A DNA stretch of 64,000 nucleotides from Lactuca virosa. Its lineage: Eukaryota; Streptophyta; Magnoliopsida; Asterales; Asteraceae. The DNA lies in the NCBI GenBank assembly GCA_928212115.1, contig CAKMRJ010005412.1:251662700-251726699 (forward strand), read 5' to 3'. Made by a program: the position numbers and the translations under genes. The notes under the pieces were generated by a model. The model did no database searches. It saw only the letters and a program-made list of their open reading frames with translations, and had not been told where the DNA came from. Below are positions 1 through 11,862 of this stretch, one piece after another; within the stretch, counting starts at the first letter, position 1; each line of letters begins with the position of its first letter.

Positions 1-684
1 AGGAAGAACTAACGGATGAACACATAGTTCAAAAAAACCTAAGGAACATATAGTTCAAGAACACTTTATGAACATATAGTTCAAACATACGTACCGATTA
101 CAAGTCTATTAACGTTCCACTGGACTGTCTAAAATAGTCTGTGGCCGTTGTCTATACTCTGCTAGATGACTAGATCATCTTAAACATCGATACCTCTCAT
201 CACTTTTATTTCATCACACATCATCTAATTCATCAACCCATGTTTTACCCAACATATTTGTAGATAAAAATATATATACAGTTTAAAACTTGTATAAAAC
301 ATCTATTCAACAGTCACCTTAATTAAACAATCAATATAATTACACATAGTATGTATTTTAAAGAAAATACTTCATATATATGTGTAAGGTGAAAGTAACT
401 ACACACTCACTTGATTTAACGATAACCGGACAGCACTTCGTTGCCTAAAACGATCGTTTCTAATAAAACCGGGAGTTTTATTGAGAAACCGGGCTTTGCG
501 AGGGTCGGGCTTCGAAACCAAAAAAAAAAAAAAATTTCCCAGGCTTCTCGGGCACTCCGGGACGTGTTCCGGGCGTTGGAAATGATCTCGGGGCATCGGG
601 GGAGGTCAAAATGCTAAAAATATGAGTTTAGGGGTGAAAAAGGGCAAAATCCCAAAATTACCCGGGAAGGCTCGCATACCCCTT

Positions 685-694
685 CTATTTATAG
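685..694 (-). promoter_or_regulatory. LTR TATA box
   Basis: Minus-strand ctataaatag lies downstream of the U3 subrepeats. The same TATA box occurs at the equivalent place in the related LTR (63238-63247). Position and conservation make it the likely core promoter of this LTR family. Confidence 0.55.
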
Positions 695-1004
695 GGTCCG
701 AAGTCGGCTAGGGAAGGTGGGGTCCGCAGGCGAGGGTGCGCAGGTGCTCGCACATGGGTTGCGCGTGCGAAGTGGCTGCTGGCAGCTCCTGATGGGACCG
801 AGGCCTAGTGGTCCGAGGTAGAGGGTTTGTGGCTCGCTGCGAGGGCTCGGTCACGTGAAAGAGGACACGCGTCGGACAGGCATTGGACCACTTCGGATCA
901 GCTCATATGACTCAACACTTTTTTCGGACACGTGGCACATTCTAAGCGAGGGTGACGTGGCCAAAGCCACCTATGCGAAATTTCTCGGTTTTCGCGCCAA
1001 AAAC

Positions 1005-1560
1005 TTCTAAAATCCATAACTTTCACATACGAGCTCCGTTTTTGACGTTCTTTATATGCACGCGTAGGTAAAATTACGCTCTACAACTTTCGTTTAGACT
1101 TCGTCGTCTAATTCTTTAAATTCTTATTTTTAACAGACCGGGACAGGAAATCCGTTAAAAATTCATAACTTCTTCATCAGTCATCTGTTTTCGTCAGACT
1201 TTTTACCGTTGTGCTACTAATGACGAGAACTTCGATTCTCGTTTAGGTCGTGTCGGCTAAAAATCGCTCGATCTAAAATTCGAGTTTTTAGCTGTCTACT
1301 GCTAAGCTGAAACTTCGAAAAATCATAACTTCCTCATACGAAGTCAGATTTGGGCGTTCTTGTTATACCTACTCTTGGTTTAGCGAACACTACGAGTTTC
1401 GTTTAGATCACTAAGGCCAAAAAGTAGTTTATCGAAAAATCACTTTTTACAACATTCGGCACCGTACCGGTTTTGTCGCGAAACTTCGACAGGTCATAAC
1501 TTCTTCATTATAACTCGGATTTCGGCATTCTTTATATATCTGTAATCCTTGTCACGCCCA
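1005..1560 (-). repeat. Four divergent tandem subrepeats (about 150-175 bp) in the LTR U3
   Basis: The block 'cataact-tc-tcatacga...ttgacgttctttatat...ctacaactttcgtttag' recurs starting near 1010, 1161, 1319 and 1493. Spacing is about 150, 158 and 174 bp. The copies are diverged but align end to end. Repeated U3 blocks are typical of enhancer regions of plant LTRs. The same blocks occur on the plus strand at 62490-63060. Confidence 0.65.
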
Positions 1561-1780
1561 CTACAAGTTTCTTAATAGATATCGGCTTTATCTAATATTT
1601 ATTTTCGACGCTCATTTTTATCCTTAATTAATTAAACCCTAATAATTAAGCATAAAACACATAATTCACATAAAATTCACATAATTCCTTTTCATTTCTT
1701 CTAAATGAGTTACAAAGGTTAACCTAGACCATTATGTCAATATTAATGCCTAGCCTAGAAACACGGGCGTTACAACTGCT

Positions 1781-3139
1781 ATGTCTCAGATCCATACTTC
1801 TGGTGCTAGTGGGTCTGGAGCTGGTATATATCCCCCTAACCAGGGTGAAGGTCATGGGCATTCGCGAGAATGCACTTATAAAGATTTTTCCAATGCGAAA
1901 CCCAGGACCTTTAATGAAACTGGTGGAGTTATGGCATTAAGGCAATGGATAGAAAAGACAGAAGCAATTTTTGAAATTTGCTCCTGTCCTGAAGGCAGCA
2001 AGGCCAAGTTCGCTGCTTGTACCTTTTCAGAAAGAGCTTTAACATGGTGGAATGGCCATGTTAAGTCACTTACACTAGTGGTGGCTAATTCAATAAGCTG
2101 GGAGAACTTCAAAGCCATGCTTATGCGGGAATACTGCCCGCGAGGAGAAGTTCAGAAACTTGAGGAGGAGCTCTGGGGTCTCTCAATGGTTGGTTCTGAT
2201 ATATCAACCTACACTAGTAGATTTTATGATCTGGCAATTCTGTGCCCGGAAATGGTTGCTCTAGAGAGCAAAAAGATTGAGAGATATATTTGGGGACTGT
2301 CGCCCCAAATTCAATCTAGTGTTTTAGCTTCAAGGCTTGTTACTTTTGACAGTGCCAAAGAGCTGGAACAATCTCTTATCGACCATGGAGTCCATCAATA
2401 CTCAGTGGTTACTATGCCAGAACAATCAAAGGGAAACAACAACAACAACAATAACAACAACAACAACAACAACAAGAAGGGTCGGAACAAGTGGAAGGGC
2501 AAGTTTTCACAGGATTCCTCAAATAAACAACAGCTGACTACAGTCAACGCTGCTACTGTACATGCTGTTGTTCTTGTTAATCCAGCACCAGCCAAGCCTT
2601 ATGCTGGAAACCTCCCCAAGTGCAACAAGTGCAATTTTCACCATAATGGGAATTGCTGGGAAATGCAGTGGCGTAACTGCAACAGGAAAGGGCATACTGC
2701 CCGATTCTGTAGAGCACCACCCCAACCACTTAACCAAGTACCTGCTGCTGGAGTGGGTCAAGCATGCTATCAATGTGGTGAAGTGGGGCATTTCAAGAGA
2801 GATTGTCCTAAAGCTGGAAATGCTGGTGGAGTCGGGATATTAGCCCTAGGTCACGAAGAAGCGGTAGCAAACCCTTCCGTAGTTACGGGTACGTTCCTTC
2901 TCAACAACACTTATGCATGCATTCTATTTGATTGTGGTGCTGAGAAGAGCTTTGTGAGCCATAATTTCAAACAATTGCTAAATCAAAACTCTCAACCATT
3001 AAAAGAAACATTCACAGTCGAAATGGCTAACGGGAAATCCAAATCCACCAACGAAATATACATAGGATGTACTCTTACCTTGAATAACTTTTCGTTCCCA
3101 ATTGACCTTATGCTGTCTCTATCAAGAGTTTCGACGTAA
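1781..3139 (+). pseudogene. gag with start of protease, frame broken at 3' end
   Basis: The frame is 452 residues. A retrotransposon gag (capsid) domain lies at about residues 35-200, with the landmark 'ALTWWNGH'. A run of 13 Asn (about 219-231) comes from an AAC microsatellite. Three zinc-knuckle remnants follow: about 281-292, about 300-310 (first Cys missing) and 329-342 (intact CX2CX4HX4C). Gag then runs straight into protease with no intron ('VVTGTFLLNN...'). The protease active-site triad reads DCG instead of the usual DSG or DTG, so it is probably inactive. A one-base shift near 3120 ends the frame just before the 'GMDWL' block, which resumes at 3148. Confidence 0.8.
2435..2474 (+). 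repeat. AAC/CAA microsatellite inside gag
   Basis: About 13 AAC triplets with one AAT interruption encode the Asn run in gag. It lies between the capsid domain and the zinc knuckles, a linker where length change would be tolerated. Confidence 0.8.
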
Positions 3140-3147
3140 TAATAGGT

Positions 3148-4164
3148 ATGGATTGGTTGTGTCCTAACCGTGCTGACATCCTATGTTATGAAAAAGCTAT
3201 TCGTCTGAACTTGCCAACTAATGAAACTCTTGTTATTTATGGCGAAAAATCCGAAACGAACCTCCATATAATTTCTTGCATTAAGGCACAGAAGTACCTT
3301 CGCAAAGAGTATTGTTCTTTCTTAGCTCACGTGGTAGACAAAAAGCAAGAAGTGAAAGATATCGCGAAAATTCCTGAAGTCTGTAACTTTCTCGACGTTT
3401 TTCCCGATGATCTTCCAGGAGTGCCTCCTGAACGACAAGTCGAGTTCAGAATCGACTTAATTCCAGGGGCTACCCCTGTTGCCAAATCTCCTTATCGTCT
3501 TGTACCTTCAGAAATGCAGGAATTATCCAGCCAGCTTAACGAACTCCTTAGCAAAGGTTTCATAAGACCAAGCTTCTCACCCTGGGGAGCACCGGTTTTG
3601 TTCGTGAAGAAGAAGGATGGATCATTTCGTATGTGCATAGACTACCGCGAGCTGAATAAACTTACCATTAAGAATCGATACCCTCTGCCTCGCATAGACG
3701 ATCTGTTCGACCAACTTCAAGGTGCAAGCTACTTCTCAAAAATAGACTTAAGATCTGGGTATCACCAGTTACGGATTTTGGAGGATGACATTCCCAAAAC
3801 CGCGTTCAGAACTCGTTATGGTCATTATGAATTCGTAGTGATGCCATTCGGATTGACGAATGCACCTGCTCTGTTCATGGATCTAATGAACAGAGTGTGT
3901 CGTCCATTCTTGGACAAATTCGTTATAGTCTTCATTGATGACATCCTTGTTTATTCAAGAAGTGAAGAGGAACATGACCAACATCTTCGTCAAGTTTTGC
4001 AAACTCTTAGAACAGAAAAACTCTATGCGAAGTTTTCAAAGTGTGAATTTTGGATCAGAAAGGTTGATTTCCTAGGTCACGTGGTCAGTTCAGAAGGAAT
4101 ACACGTCGACCCTTCCAAAATAAAGGCAATTGAAAACTGGTCAGCACCCAAAACACCTACATAA
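3148..4164 (+). pseudogene. pol: end of protease and reverse transcriptase, stop-terminated
   Basis: The frame is 338 residues. It opens at 'MDWL', the end of the protease region. The RT palm and fingers follow, with 'GFIRPS.SPWGAPVLFVKKKDGS', 'CIDYRELN', 'KIDLRSGYHQ', and the catalytic box 'FIDDILVYS' near residue 265, which corresponds to the YXDD motif. The frame ends in TAA inside 'KTPT', after which the conserved 'RQFLGLAGYYRRF' text continues in the same frame. The end is therefore a nonsense mutation, not a natural terminus. The fold would have been a working RT before decay. Confidence 0.85.
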
Positions 4165-4845
4165 ATTCGTCAATTCTTAGGTCTTGCTGGCTATTATCGC
4201 AGATTCATCCAGAATTTCTCTCGAATAGCTAAACCTCTTACCACCCTGACGCAAAAGGGTGTAAATTTTAGCTGGGGAGAAAAGCAAGAAACAACGTTCC
4301 AAACGCTGAAGCGAGCTTTGTGTAGTGCACCAATCCTATCTCTTCCTGAAGGGACAGAGGATTTTGTAGTGTACTGCGATGCTTCTAATCAAGGGCTTGG
4401 GTGTGTTCTTATGCCAAGAGGAAAGGTGATATCTTATGCCTCAAGACAGCTAAAGACACAAGAAGTCAATTATTCAACACATGACCTTGAACTAGGAGCA
4501 GTAGTTTTTACTCTGAAGATCTGGAGACATTACTTATATGACACGAAGTGCACAGTATTCATGGACCATAAAGGTCTCCAGCACATCTTCAATCAGAAAG
4601 AGTTGAACATGAGACAACGACGATGGTTGGAGCTACTGAACGACTATGATTGTCAGATTCTTTATCACCCTGGTAAAGCTAACATAGTAGCTGACGCCCT
4701 TAGCAGAAAAGAATACTCGAGATGTCGAGTAAAGTCATTGACCATGACAATCCATTCACATATGTCTACACAGATCAGAGAGGCTCAACTTGAGGCCTTA
4801 AAACCTGAAAACGTGGCAGGTGAAGCCTTGAGAAAGAATGGATAA
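4165..4845 (+). pseudogene. pol: RT connection and RNase H
   Basis: After the TAA at 4162-4164 the same frame continues through the RT thumb/connection ('QFLGLAGYYRRFI'). RNase H follows: 'VYCDASNQGLG' (first catalytic Asp), 'THDLELGAVVF' (Glu), and 'MDHKGL', where most relatives have TDHK. The tail 'HPGKANIVADALSRK' is the conserved RNase H end. It stops at 4845 close to the start of integrase; relatives continue, so this is again premature. Confidence 0.8.
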
Positions 4846-6220
4846 AAATTTCAAAGTCAGGGATGATGGAGTCTATTGTTTCATGAACCGGATCTGGACA
4901 CCTAAGTTTGGTGGTTACAGAGACGTAGTCATGAATGAAGCTCACAAAACCAGATACTCCATCCATCCAGGTTCAGACTAGATGTACCTGGACCTCAAGA
5001 AACTATACTGGTGGCCAAACATGAAGGCCGAAATTGCTACCTTTGTGGCAAGTGCCTTACTTGTGCCAAGGTGAACCGTAGAATACCAGAAACCTTCAGG
5101 TTTATTGCAACAACCTGAAATCCCTGAATGGAAGTGGGAGCGGATTACAATGGATTTCATAACCAAGTTACCCAAGACATCGGGAGGTTATGATACTATT
5201 TGGGTAATCGTCGATAGATTAACCAAATCCGCACACTTCTTGCCAATCAAAGAGACCGACAAAATGGAGAAACTAACAAGAACTTACCTCAAGGAAATCA
5301 TTAGACTGCATGGTGTGCCAATATCTATTATTTCTGACCGAGATAGTAGATTCACTTCTCGTTTCTGGCAGTCTTTACAAAAATCTTTGGGAACTAGGCT
5401 GGACATGAGTACAACCTACCATCCACAAACTGACGGACAAAGTGAGAGGACGATTCAAACTTTAGAAGATATGTTGCGAGCTTGCGTGATAGACTTTGGT
5501 AAGGCATGAGATACTCATTTACCCCTTGTCGAATTCTCTTACAACAATAGTTATCACACTAGCATAAAGGCTACTCCTTTCAAAGCTCTCTATGGCCGCA
5601 AGTGCAGATCACCTCTGTGTTGGGCTGAAGTGGGTGACACGCAGCTAGCTAGAAGCCAAGTTCCTGACAGTACCCTCACTGGTCCGGAAATCATTCGCGA
5701 AACCACAGAGAAAATCATACAAATCCGAGAGCGACTTAAAGCTTCCAGAGATAGACAGAAAAGCTACGCTGACAAAAGAAGAAAACCTTTGGAGTTCCAG
5801 GTTGGTGACCGCGTCATGTTGAAGGTCTCACCCTGGAAGGGCATGATACGCTTTGTAAAGCGTGACAAGTTGAATCCAAGGTATATAGGACCATTCGAGA
5901 TTCTTGCTAGAATTGGTCCCGTAGCTTACAAACTCCGATTACCTCAAGAATTAAGTAACATACATCCCGTTTTCCACGTCTCAAACTTGAAAAAGTGTCT
6001 GTTTGATGAGACTCTTGTTATTCCACTCGACGAAATAGAGATCGATGAGAGCCTCAACTTCGTGGAAGAACCAGTAGAAATTATGGACCGAGAGGTCAAG
6101 CAGACAAAGCAAAGCCGTATTCCTATAGTGAAGGTTCGTTGGAATGCAAAGCGGGGACCCGAATTCACTTGGGAGCGCAAGGATCAAATGAAATTGAAAT
6201 ATCCTCAACTTTCCGCTTAG
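4846..6220 (+). pseudogene. pol: integrase and chromodomain, several stops
   Basis: The zinc-binding N-terminal region is broken: there is a TAG at about 4979 inside 'HPGSD', and the H2C2 text beyond it is frame-shifted. The catalytic core (5105-5509) keeps 'MDFITKLP', 'ISDRDSRF' and 'GQSERTIQTLEDMLRA', which are the D, D and E positions. A TGA at 5507-5509 cuts the core. From 5630 to 6220 the C-terminal DNA-binding region ('VGDRVMLKVSPWKG', 'RYIGPFEI') and a chromodomain-like tail ('VKVRWNAKRGPEFTWE') are open. Chromodomains direct integration toward marked chromatin in this clade. At least three lesions make it non-functional. Confidence 0.8.
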
Positions 6221-6288
6221 TTATTTGTAATTGCTTATTTACTTAAACTCTAATTTCGGGACGAAATTCTCTCTAACGGGGGGATGAT

Positions 6289-8634
6289 GTGACAACCCGA
6301 AATTTTTATCTTGTACAAACCATTCACTTCAATCAAAGTGAGACTTGTTTATGCTAACTTTTAGCACTGTTTAGAGTCTGTTTGTGCATTCTGAGCCTAG
6401 TGCACCAAAGGAATGAGTGAAAGGAAGTGCCAATTGAAGTTGTAACCTACCAAAACAAGCCATAAACCCTCAAATGAGGAGTTTACGGCCAGAGACCATG
6501 AGTTTACGGCCATGGTGACCGTAAACTCCATACTATATATATGGTTCTTAGTCATTTTCAATCACTTTTCACATTTCAAGCCTAGAAATCGGATTTTTCT
6601 CTCAAGTATCTTAAGAACTTTCATCAAAATCTTCAATCTAGTAAGTAATCTTTCCAATTTCAACTTGATATCCTTCCATACCTAGTGAATATACATAATT
6701 TCATCCATGAAATCTCTTTTTTGGTTAGATCATCAAGTGCTCTTCATTTCACCAAGAACACCAAGAACACACTAGTGTTTTTGAACCTTAATCACCCTTT
6801 CAAGCTTCTATATTGTAAGTACTCTCTCCTAAACTTGTTGTATATTTGTAATACTTGAAGAACACTTAGAAAACATCCATTTGACAAGAACAAAGGGAGT
6901 TTACGGCCAAGACCATCTCCCTTGGCCGTAAACCCTTAAAATGGTGCCATATTGACCCTAAACTCTTCTAGGAGCTAAACTTGTGAACTAGAATACTTCT
7001 TGGAAGACCATTAGACCTTGAAAGCATCTAAAATTCAAGAACAAAAGGTGTTTACGGCCAAGACAATCTCCCTTGGCCGTAAACCCTAATTAGTGTGACA
7101 TAAGAACCATAACTTCTTCCTAAGGCTTAGATATGAGACTAGATCACTTCCTTCAAACATCTTATCGAAATGAATTTCAGTATCATCAAATCAAGTGGTT
7201 TTAAGTGATTGTTTCAAAAAGACATCAAGTCACCAAAATTTGATTTCAAAATATGAAACTTCTTTTAAATATTTTATAAACTTATATTTTTCCCCAAAAA
7301 TCATACTAGTATACATATATTTATATAAATTAGATTTAAAAGATTTAGGACTGATAACCCACTTTGGTTCCTTTTCCTTGTTTGGATGTGGGATTACAAG
7401 TATCAGTTATTTGTCCGAGTGTCATTTAAATTTTACTTATACATATTTGTATATGTATACAAGTATAAAAGTTTATTCATTTAGTTTCAATTATCCTTTG
7501 TAACAAGTTGAGCAAGGGATTGTATTCATTAATACTAAGTATCAATACAGAAAGTACATATAAATTATTATAGGTATAATTTATGATTCACATAACATTA
7601 ACTCATGATTCAAGCATACTAGAGTACATTGTTTTACAAGAACAAAGGTTTAATTCAAAACTATCCAAGCGTATACACTCTTTCAGATACAAGTTAAGAG
7701 TACTAATTCGAGAACATACTAGTAATCATTCATTTCAGAATGATTGAGTTTCCATAATTATTATACATGTAAAGTTTATATGCTTTTATGAGTCAAGTAG
7801 TACAGTTTGTTTAATTCATTTTAAAAAATATAGTAAAGTCCTGATATTATAACCAGAGTCTCCAGCAAGGGGATCAAAACAATGTGTGTATAGATCTAAT
7901 TGGGATTGACAACCCCGCACTCGGACTGCTAGCTACAGTCAGGCATATACGCCTGTGAGTGACAATTGTTATCATCAACTTTCAGCGCACTCATAGTGTT
8001 GGGTCAGGCCACCTAGTCAGTATGGTTACAATAACTCATTAAAAGATATTAACAGTACGTTAGTGTATAGATAACTAAACTTATGTAACATTCCAAAGTA
8101 CTAGTTTACAAGATACAGTTTACAGTATTACATTACAGTTTACAATAACAGTTGATGAATTCAGATATACTCTCAGATACAAGTTTACTAAAGGATTACA
8201 AATATAGAACATTGGTTTACAAATAGAACAATTTTATGCAACTAAAACTACTTTTCATATACAGCAGAAAATATAGGGTTTTCTGGAAACAGTTACATAT
8301 TGAAGAAACAGAAGACATTCTTTCAAAACATAAATACTTATGCACTCACTCAACTTTATGTTGATACTCTCTTTTCAAATTACTTGTATTCTCAGGGAAC
8401 CAGTAGGCAGGTACACCCCGATCTTTTGAGAAGATGGAGCTATTTATGTCTTATCTTCTTTTTTTGTACAACTATTTAGTTTTATAATACAAGGTTGAAA
8501 AACATGTAAATATTTATACTTTTTAAATACAGTGGTTGTTTGTACTATGATTACTATAATGCATGTGTTGTGATACTACAAATGAAGTCCTCCACCCCCG
8601 GACGTTTCCGTCGTCTGGTTTGGGGGTGTGACAC
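6289..8634 (+). mobile_element. 3' LTR of the truncated gypsy element
   Basis: It starts with TG right after the polypurine stretch (tgtgacaacccg) and ends 'gggggtgtgaca', giving TG...CA ends and a length of about 2.35 kb. The last 90 bases ('ggacgtttccgtcgtctggtttgggggtgtgaca' region) are nearly the reverse complement of 20479-20570, which is another copy of the family. The interior has two long hairpins (6899-6933 and 7050-7084) and AT-rich stretches but no gene. Confidence 0.65.
6481..7084. repeat. Inverted-repeat hairpins built on TTTACGGCC/GGCCGTAAA
   Basis: Two perfect hairpins have 13-bp arms, gtttacggccaag and cttggccgtaaac, with a 9-nt loop, at 6899-6933 and 7050-7084. A looser version lies at 6481-6527. 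The arms are identical between the two hairpins while the flanking sequence differs, which suggests they matter or are recently duplicated. Confidence 0.8.
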
Positions 8635-10627
8635 CCGCGTAGAGCCCGATTCTTCGCTAAACCCCCTTGTAAGTGAGTTATGCTTACCATACTTTAAGTA
8701 TAATTTGTGTTTAAGTTCATTATCATTATTATGAACCTATAAACAAGATTTATCACTGATTCCAAGTCGTTATACTGATTGATATACTTACGGGATGATG
8801 TCTAGGCTGGATTTAGTGAGGTGTTTAAAGTGGGTTTTCCAAACAGTATACTTCGTATACCAAATGGACCCTACCTCCGATATGATCCTACCTGGTTGTT
8901 CCTTACTTGATATATCTTGAAGTAGACTTTAATTTAATGATGAATCAAGACTAATAATTAGCCGCAATAAATATTAGACTAAAACTTAGTGATAATGATA
9001 CTAGGTTTCGTCAAAGGAAAAGACAATTGCTAGAAGCGAAGCGCTATCCGAATTTCGAGTCATCACTTTAACATGTGAGTGCATAGTCCCTTTCATGAAC
9101 ATGATTTTAATACAAGTATTAATAAAAGTATTAAATATATTTTGAAAGTTTATATGTGAGTTATATGCTTATTATCTGGAAATATGTGTTATATGTATAT
9201 TTGATGATATACGTTATGCGAACCAGGCATGGTTCTATATGTGTTAAGATGTATTTACATGATAATAATAATAGAAGTACTATAAATGAGAAGATAAATG
9301 TATGTTAATACTTAATACTCTGTATAAAACATTACACTAAATTAGGATAGTGTTGCCGAAACAGAGTTAGTATTGAAAGTTGATTATAAGCATTGTAGGT
9401 TTGCCTAGTGATGAAATAAGACTCATAAGAGATGCTTAGTTCAATCAAGTTTGGATATTGGGTAATATCTTAGTAAGGGTACATGTGTGATCGGAATAGA
9501 GAGTAGAAACTTTGTTCGAGGAGATTGATGATCAATGGAGTATGTCCTACGTACAAAAGTACTTTCTATGTACCATGTATTTTTCAAAGCTCTGTATCTC
9601 AGGTGCTACTTGTGTCGGGGTATTATTATGTTTTGGGGTACGAGTCCTACTCATACCAGCGTACTATAATGTGCCAGAAGTAGTATCATGTACAAAGTCC
9701 TTTTGACACTATTATGTGTCGGAGTACAGGAGCGTACGGGAGTACTTTATTAGTATTTCCCCATACTTTTTCTTTTGATGAGCTTTGTGTGTTAGCGTTT
9801 CCTTTCACGAAGTAATTGAGAGAACTTCGTAGACTGCCTAATAGAGTGTGTCAGTAATAGACCACTACTAGGTATATATGATGTTGTATTGTCGGATAGG
9901 GTGGGTCTGGGGGTAAAATACCTCACAGTGTCAGACCACTGCTAGGCACAGTTATCTAGATAACCACCCCTGACTTAATTGTCTTGTTATTTTTACGAAC
10001 GAAGGTTCATGGTGAAACTTATTCCATTCCCCTCATCTGATGTATTTATTGATCCTTTAATCCTTTAGGCTAGATCTTGTAAGGGAATTTCCGAAGCAAC
10101 GTCGTCAGTTTGTTGTTCATATTAATCCTTTAGGCTAGATCTTGTAAGATCGTTGTATAGGATCAGTAAGTGGGAATCGACGGGATGGGATAAATTGTTT
10201 TAGAGATATGATATATCAGAGTTAATGATAATAGTTGGTTTTGAAGGTTTGGGATATACATTATTATCACATTGTGGTATTGAAATCCCTATGTACTCAC
10301 CAGGTTTCCCAACCTGGCCCACTCAGTTTATTGTATCACAGGTAGCAGTATGAAAGATACATTCTGCTGAGGAATTCAAGGAGTATTAGGCCACTAGTTT
10401 AATTACTGTAAGGCTTGTAATATTTCGTTATGCTTATGTTTCTGTATTGACGATGACATCCCATTGTTTTAAAATAAATAAAATACATTTCTTCGGAAAT
10501 TCTTTGATAATATCATTATTGTGTTTTCTGGGAACAAATTCTGCAATATTACTCTTCAAAAAGGATACTCTGATTTTTAAATAAGCATAAAAAATCAGTC
10601 ATTTCTGACCATGAAATTGGGGATGTC
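8635..10627 (+). mobile_element. Gypsy LTR fragment, plus orientation, 5' end uncertain
   Basis: It ends 'accatgaaattggggatgtca', the same style of 3' terminus as the LTRs of elements A and C ('gaaattt..ggg.tgttaca'). Near 10290-10400 it has the 'actcaccaggtttcccaacctgg...cactcagttta...tcacaggta' text also seen in element A's LTR ('actcactaagctttcgggcttacag...gtttcaggtac'). A 28-bp block 'aatcctttaggctagatcttgtaag' occurs twice (about 10058 and 10124). No coding region and no matching partner LTR in the window. It abuts the 3' LTR ending at 8634, so one probably inserted into the other. Confidence 0.55.
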
Positions 10628-11003
10628 AAAAATTGGGCCTCGCATATAGAACTCTAAACATGCTACCGAAAGTCAATATTAAATTAAGAACGGTCAAAAT
10701 TGTGATGGACCTAACATCGATGCGAATAAGTGATTTTTGACAATTGTTTTATATTCGGAACTGGTTTCCCAGTGATGGGTTTTACAGTCTTGCAATTCAG
10801 AATGATGGCTTCCCAGTTTGTTGTTATGATCTCGTAATATGATTTGTAATTGTTGGGTTTCACAAATTGAGTATCAAATCTTTTTGGGAAGAATATTTGA
10901 TGATTCGATAGTTGATAATGAAGCAGGAAGTAGCTTTGATTGTTGAATGGAGCTTTATTATTGATTTTCAATTTTGAAGAATTGAATTTGATTGGGAAGG
11001 ATT
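10628..11003. other. Unassigned sequence left of the solo LTR
   Basis: About 375 bp with no convincing coding region or repeat signature. Once the solo LTR and one copy of its target site are removed, it was continuous with the sequence starting at 11863. Confidence 0.4.
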
Positions 11004-11857
11004 TGTTGGATTAGGTGTCTAAGCCAATAACTAAATTGGTATATACTTGAGTTATTAACAAAGTCATTTTGGGTTTCCCTCAAACCTGACAATTGAATAG
11101 GATGACTTTTAGAGAGAGGGACTAATTTATTTATTATATGATTAATAAATAGAAATAAATGATTTATTAATATATTATGAGAATAATATATTAATTAGAA
11201 ATAATATTATTTAATAAAAAATTAATCCTAATTTAATTAGAATTAATTTTGGGATTAATTTGATTAATTAAAAGTGCAAGGACCTAAGTTGTAATTGATC
11301 AATAGTTGAACAAGAGAGGGATTCTAGATTAGCCCTAGGATGGCCAAAAATTAGAGGCTTCCTTAGAGTTCTAGAATATGCTTTGGCGATAATTAGGAAA
11401 CCAGATAATTACCTGATTTGAAATATTGTTATTTTAATCAAGTAAGGGTTATCTAAGGTTTCTTGGTCAGCTATAAATAGGGTCTTCCACCCTCTAAATT
11501 TCGGCCATCTCATTCCTTAGAAGAGAATTCTAAAATTTACCATCCCCTTTCCCCTCTCTTCAAATATCCTAGTTGCTAGGGTTAGGTGTGAATCATCAGA
11601 GGAACGAGATTTCTGGTGCTAGCTTCCAAGAGTTCTTTTGAAGATTGGTTTGATTTGTTTGCTACAACAAATCAAAAAGCTATGTATGCTTCCTATAGGA
11701 ATATCAACATATTAGGGTTATGGTAGTTTGTTCAAATTTAAAAGTATGTTGCCTTTATATGAAAGACATGGATCCTTTAGGTTGCGTGTGCCCAAATTCT
11801 TAATTGTTAAGTGTTTTCCGCTTTGTGCATTGTTCTTGTAACTTATAAAAACCCTCA
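11004..11857 (+). mobile_element. Solo LTR, Ty1/copia type, with perfect 5-bp target duplication
   Basis: The sequence from tgttggattagg to aaaccctca (854 bp) has TG...CA ends. It is flanked on both sides by ggatt (10999-11003 and 11858-11862), a perfect 5-bp target-site duplication. A TATA box, ctataaatag, lies at 11471-11480. The 'tgttgga' start is typical of copia LTRs. No internal region is present, so the element was lost by recombination between its two LTRs. Confidence 0.85.
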
Positions 11858-11862
11858 GGATT

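Larger units (their letters stand above)
1..1650 (-). mobile_element. Ty3/gypsy-type LTR fragment, minus orientation, cut by window start
   Basis: Read on the minus strand this matches the LTR that begins at 62381 near the other end of the window. Both share the blocks around 'gaagttatgac...cgaagtttcg', 'aacgtcaaaaacgaagctcgtatg', a ctataaatag TATA box, and a 'caagtgagtgtgtagttac' stretch after it. The minus-strand 5' end of the LTR is not sharp; similarity fades around 1560-1650. It lies upstream of a plus-strand gag-pol but points the other way, so it is not that element's 5' LTR. No coding capacity is visible. Part of the element lies outside the window. Confidence 0.7.
1700..8634 (+). mobile_element. 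5'-truncated Ty3/gypsy chromovirus (Tekay-like), plus strand
   Basis: The domain order is gag, protease, RT, RNase H, integrase, chromodomain (1781-6220), then a purine-rich stretch ending in 'ggggggatga' and an LTR that opens 'tgtgacaacccg'. This order with a chromodomain after integrase defines plant chromoviruses; the Tekay assignment is by sequence style only. No 5' LTR and no primer binding site are seen upstream of gag, so the left end is lost. The coding part carries several stops and frame breaks and cannot be functional. Confidence 0.8.

Noticed and set aside
399..596. Short minus-strand frame in the first LTR
   Set aside because: It lies in LTR sequence, has no domain and contains a poly-A-derived Phe run.
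1..1700. Taking the LTR at 1-1650 as the 5' LTR of the gag-pol at 1781-6220
   Set aside because: It is in the opposite orientation and does not resemble the 3' LTR at 6289-8634.
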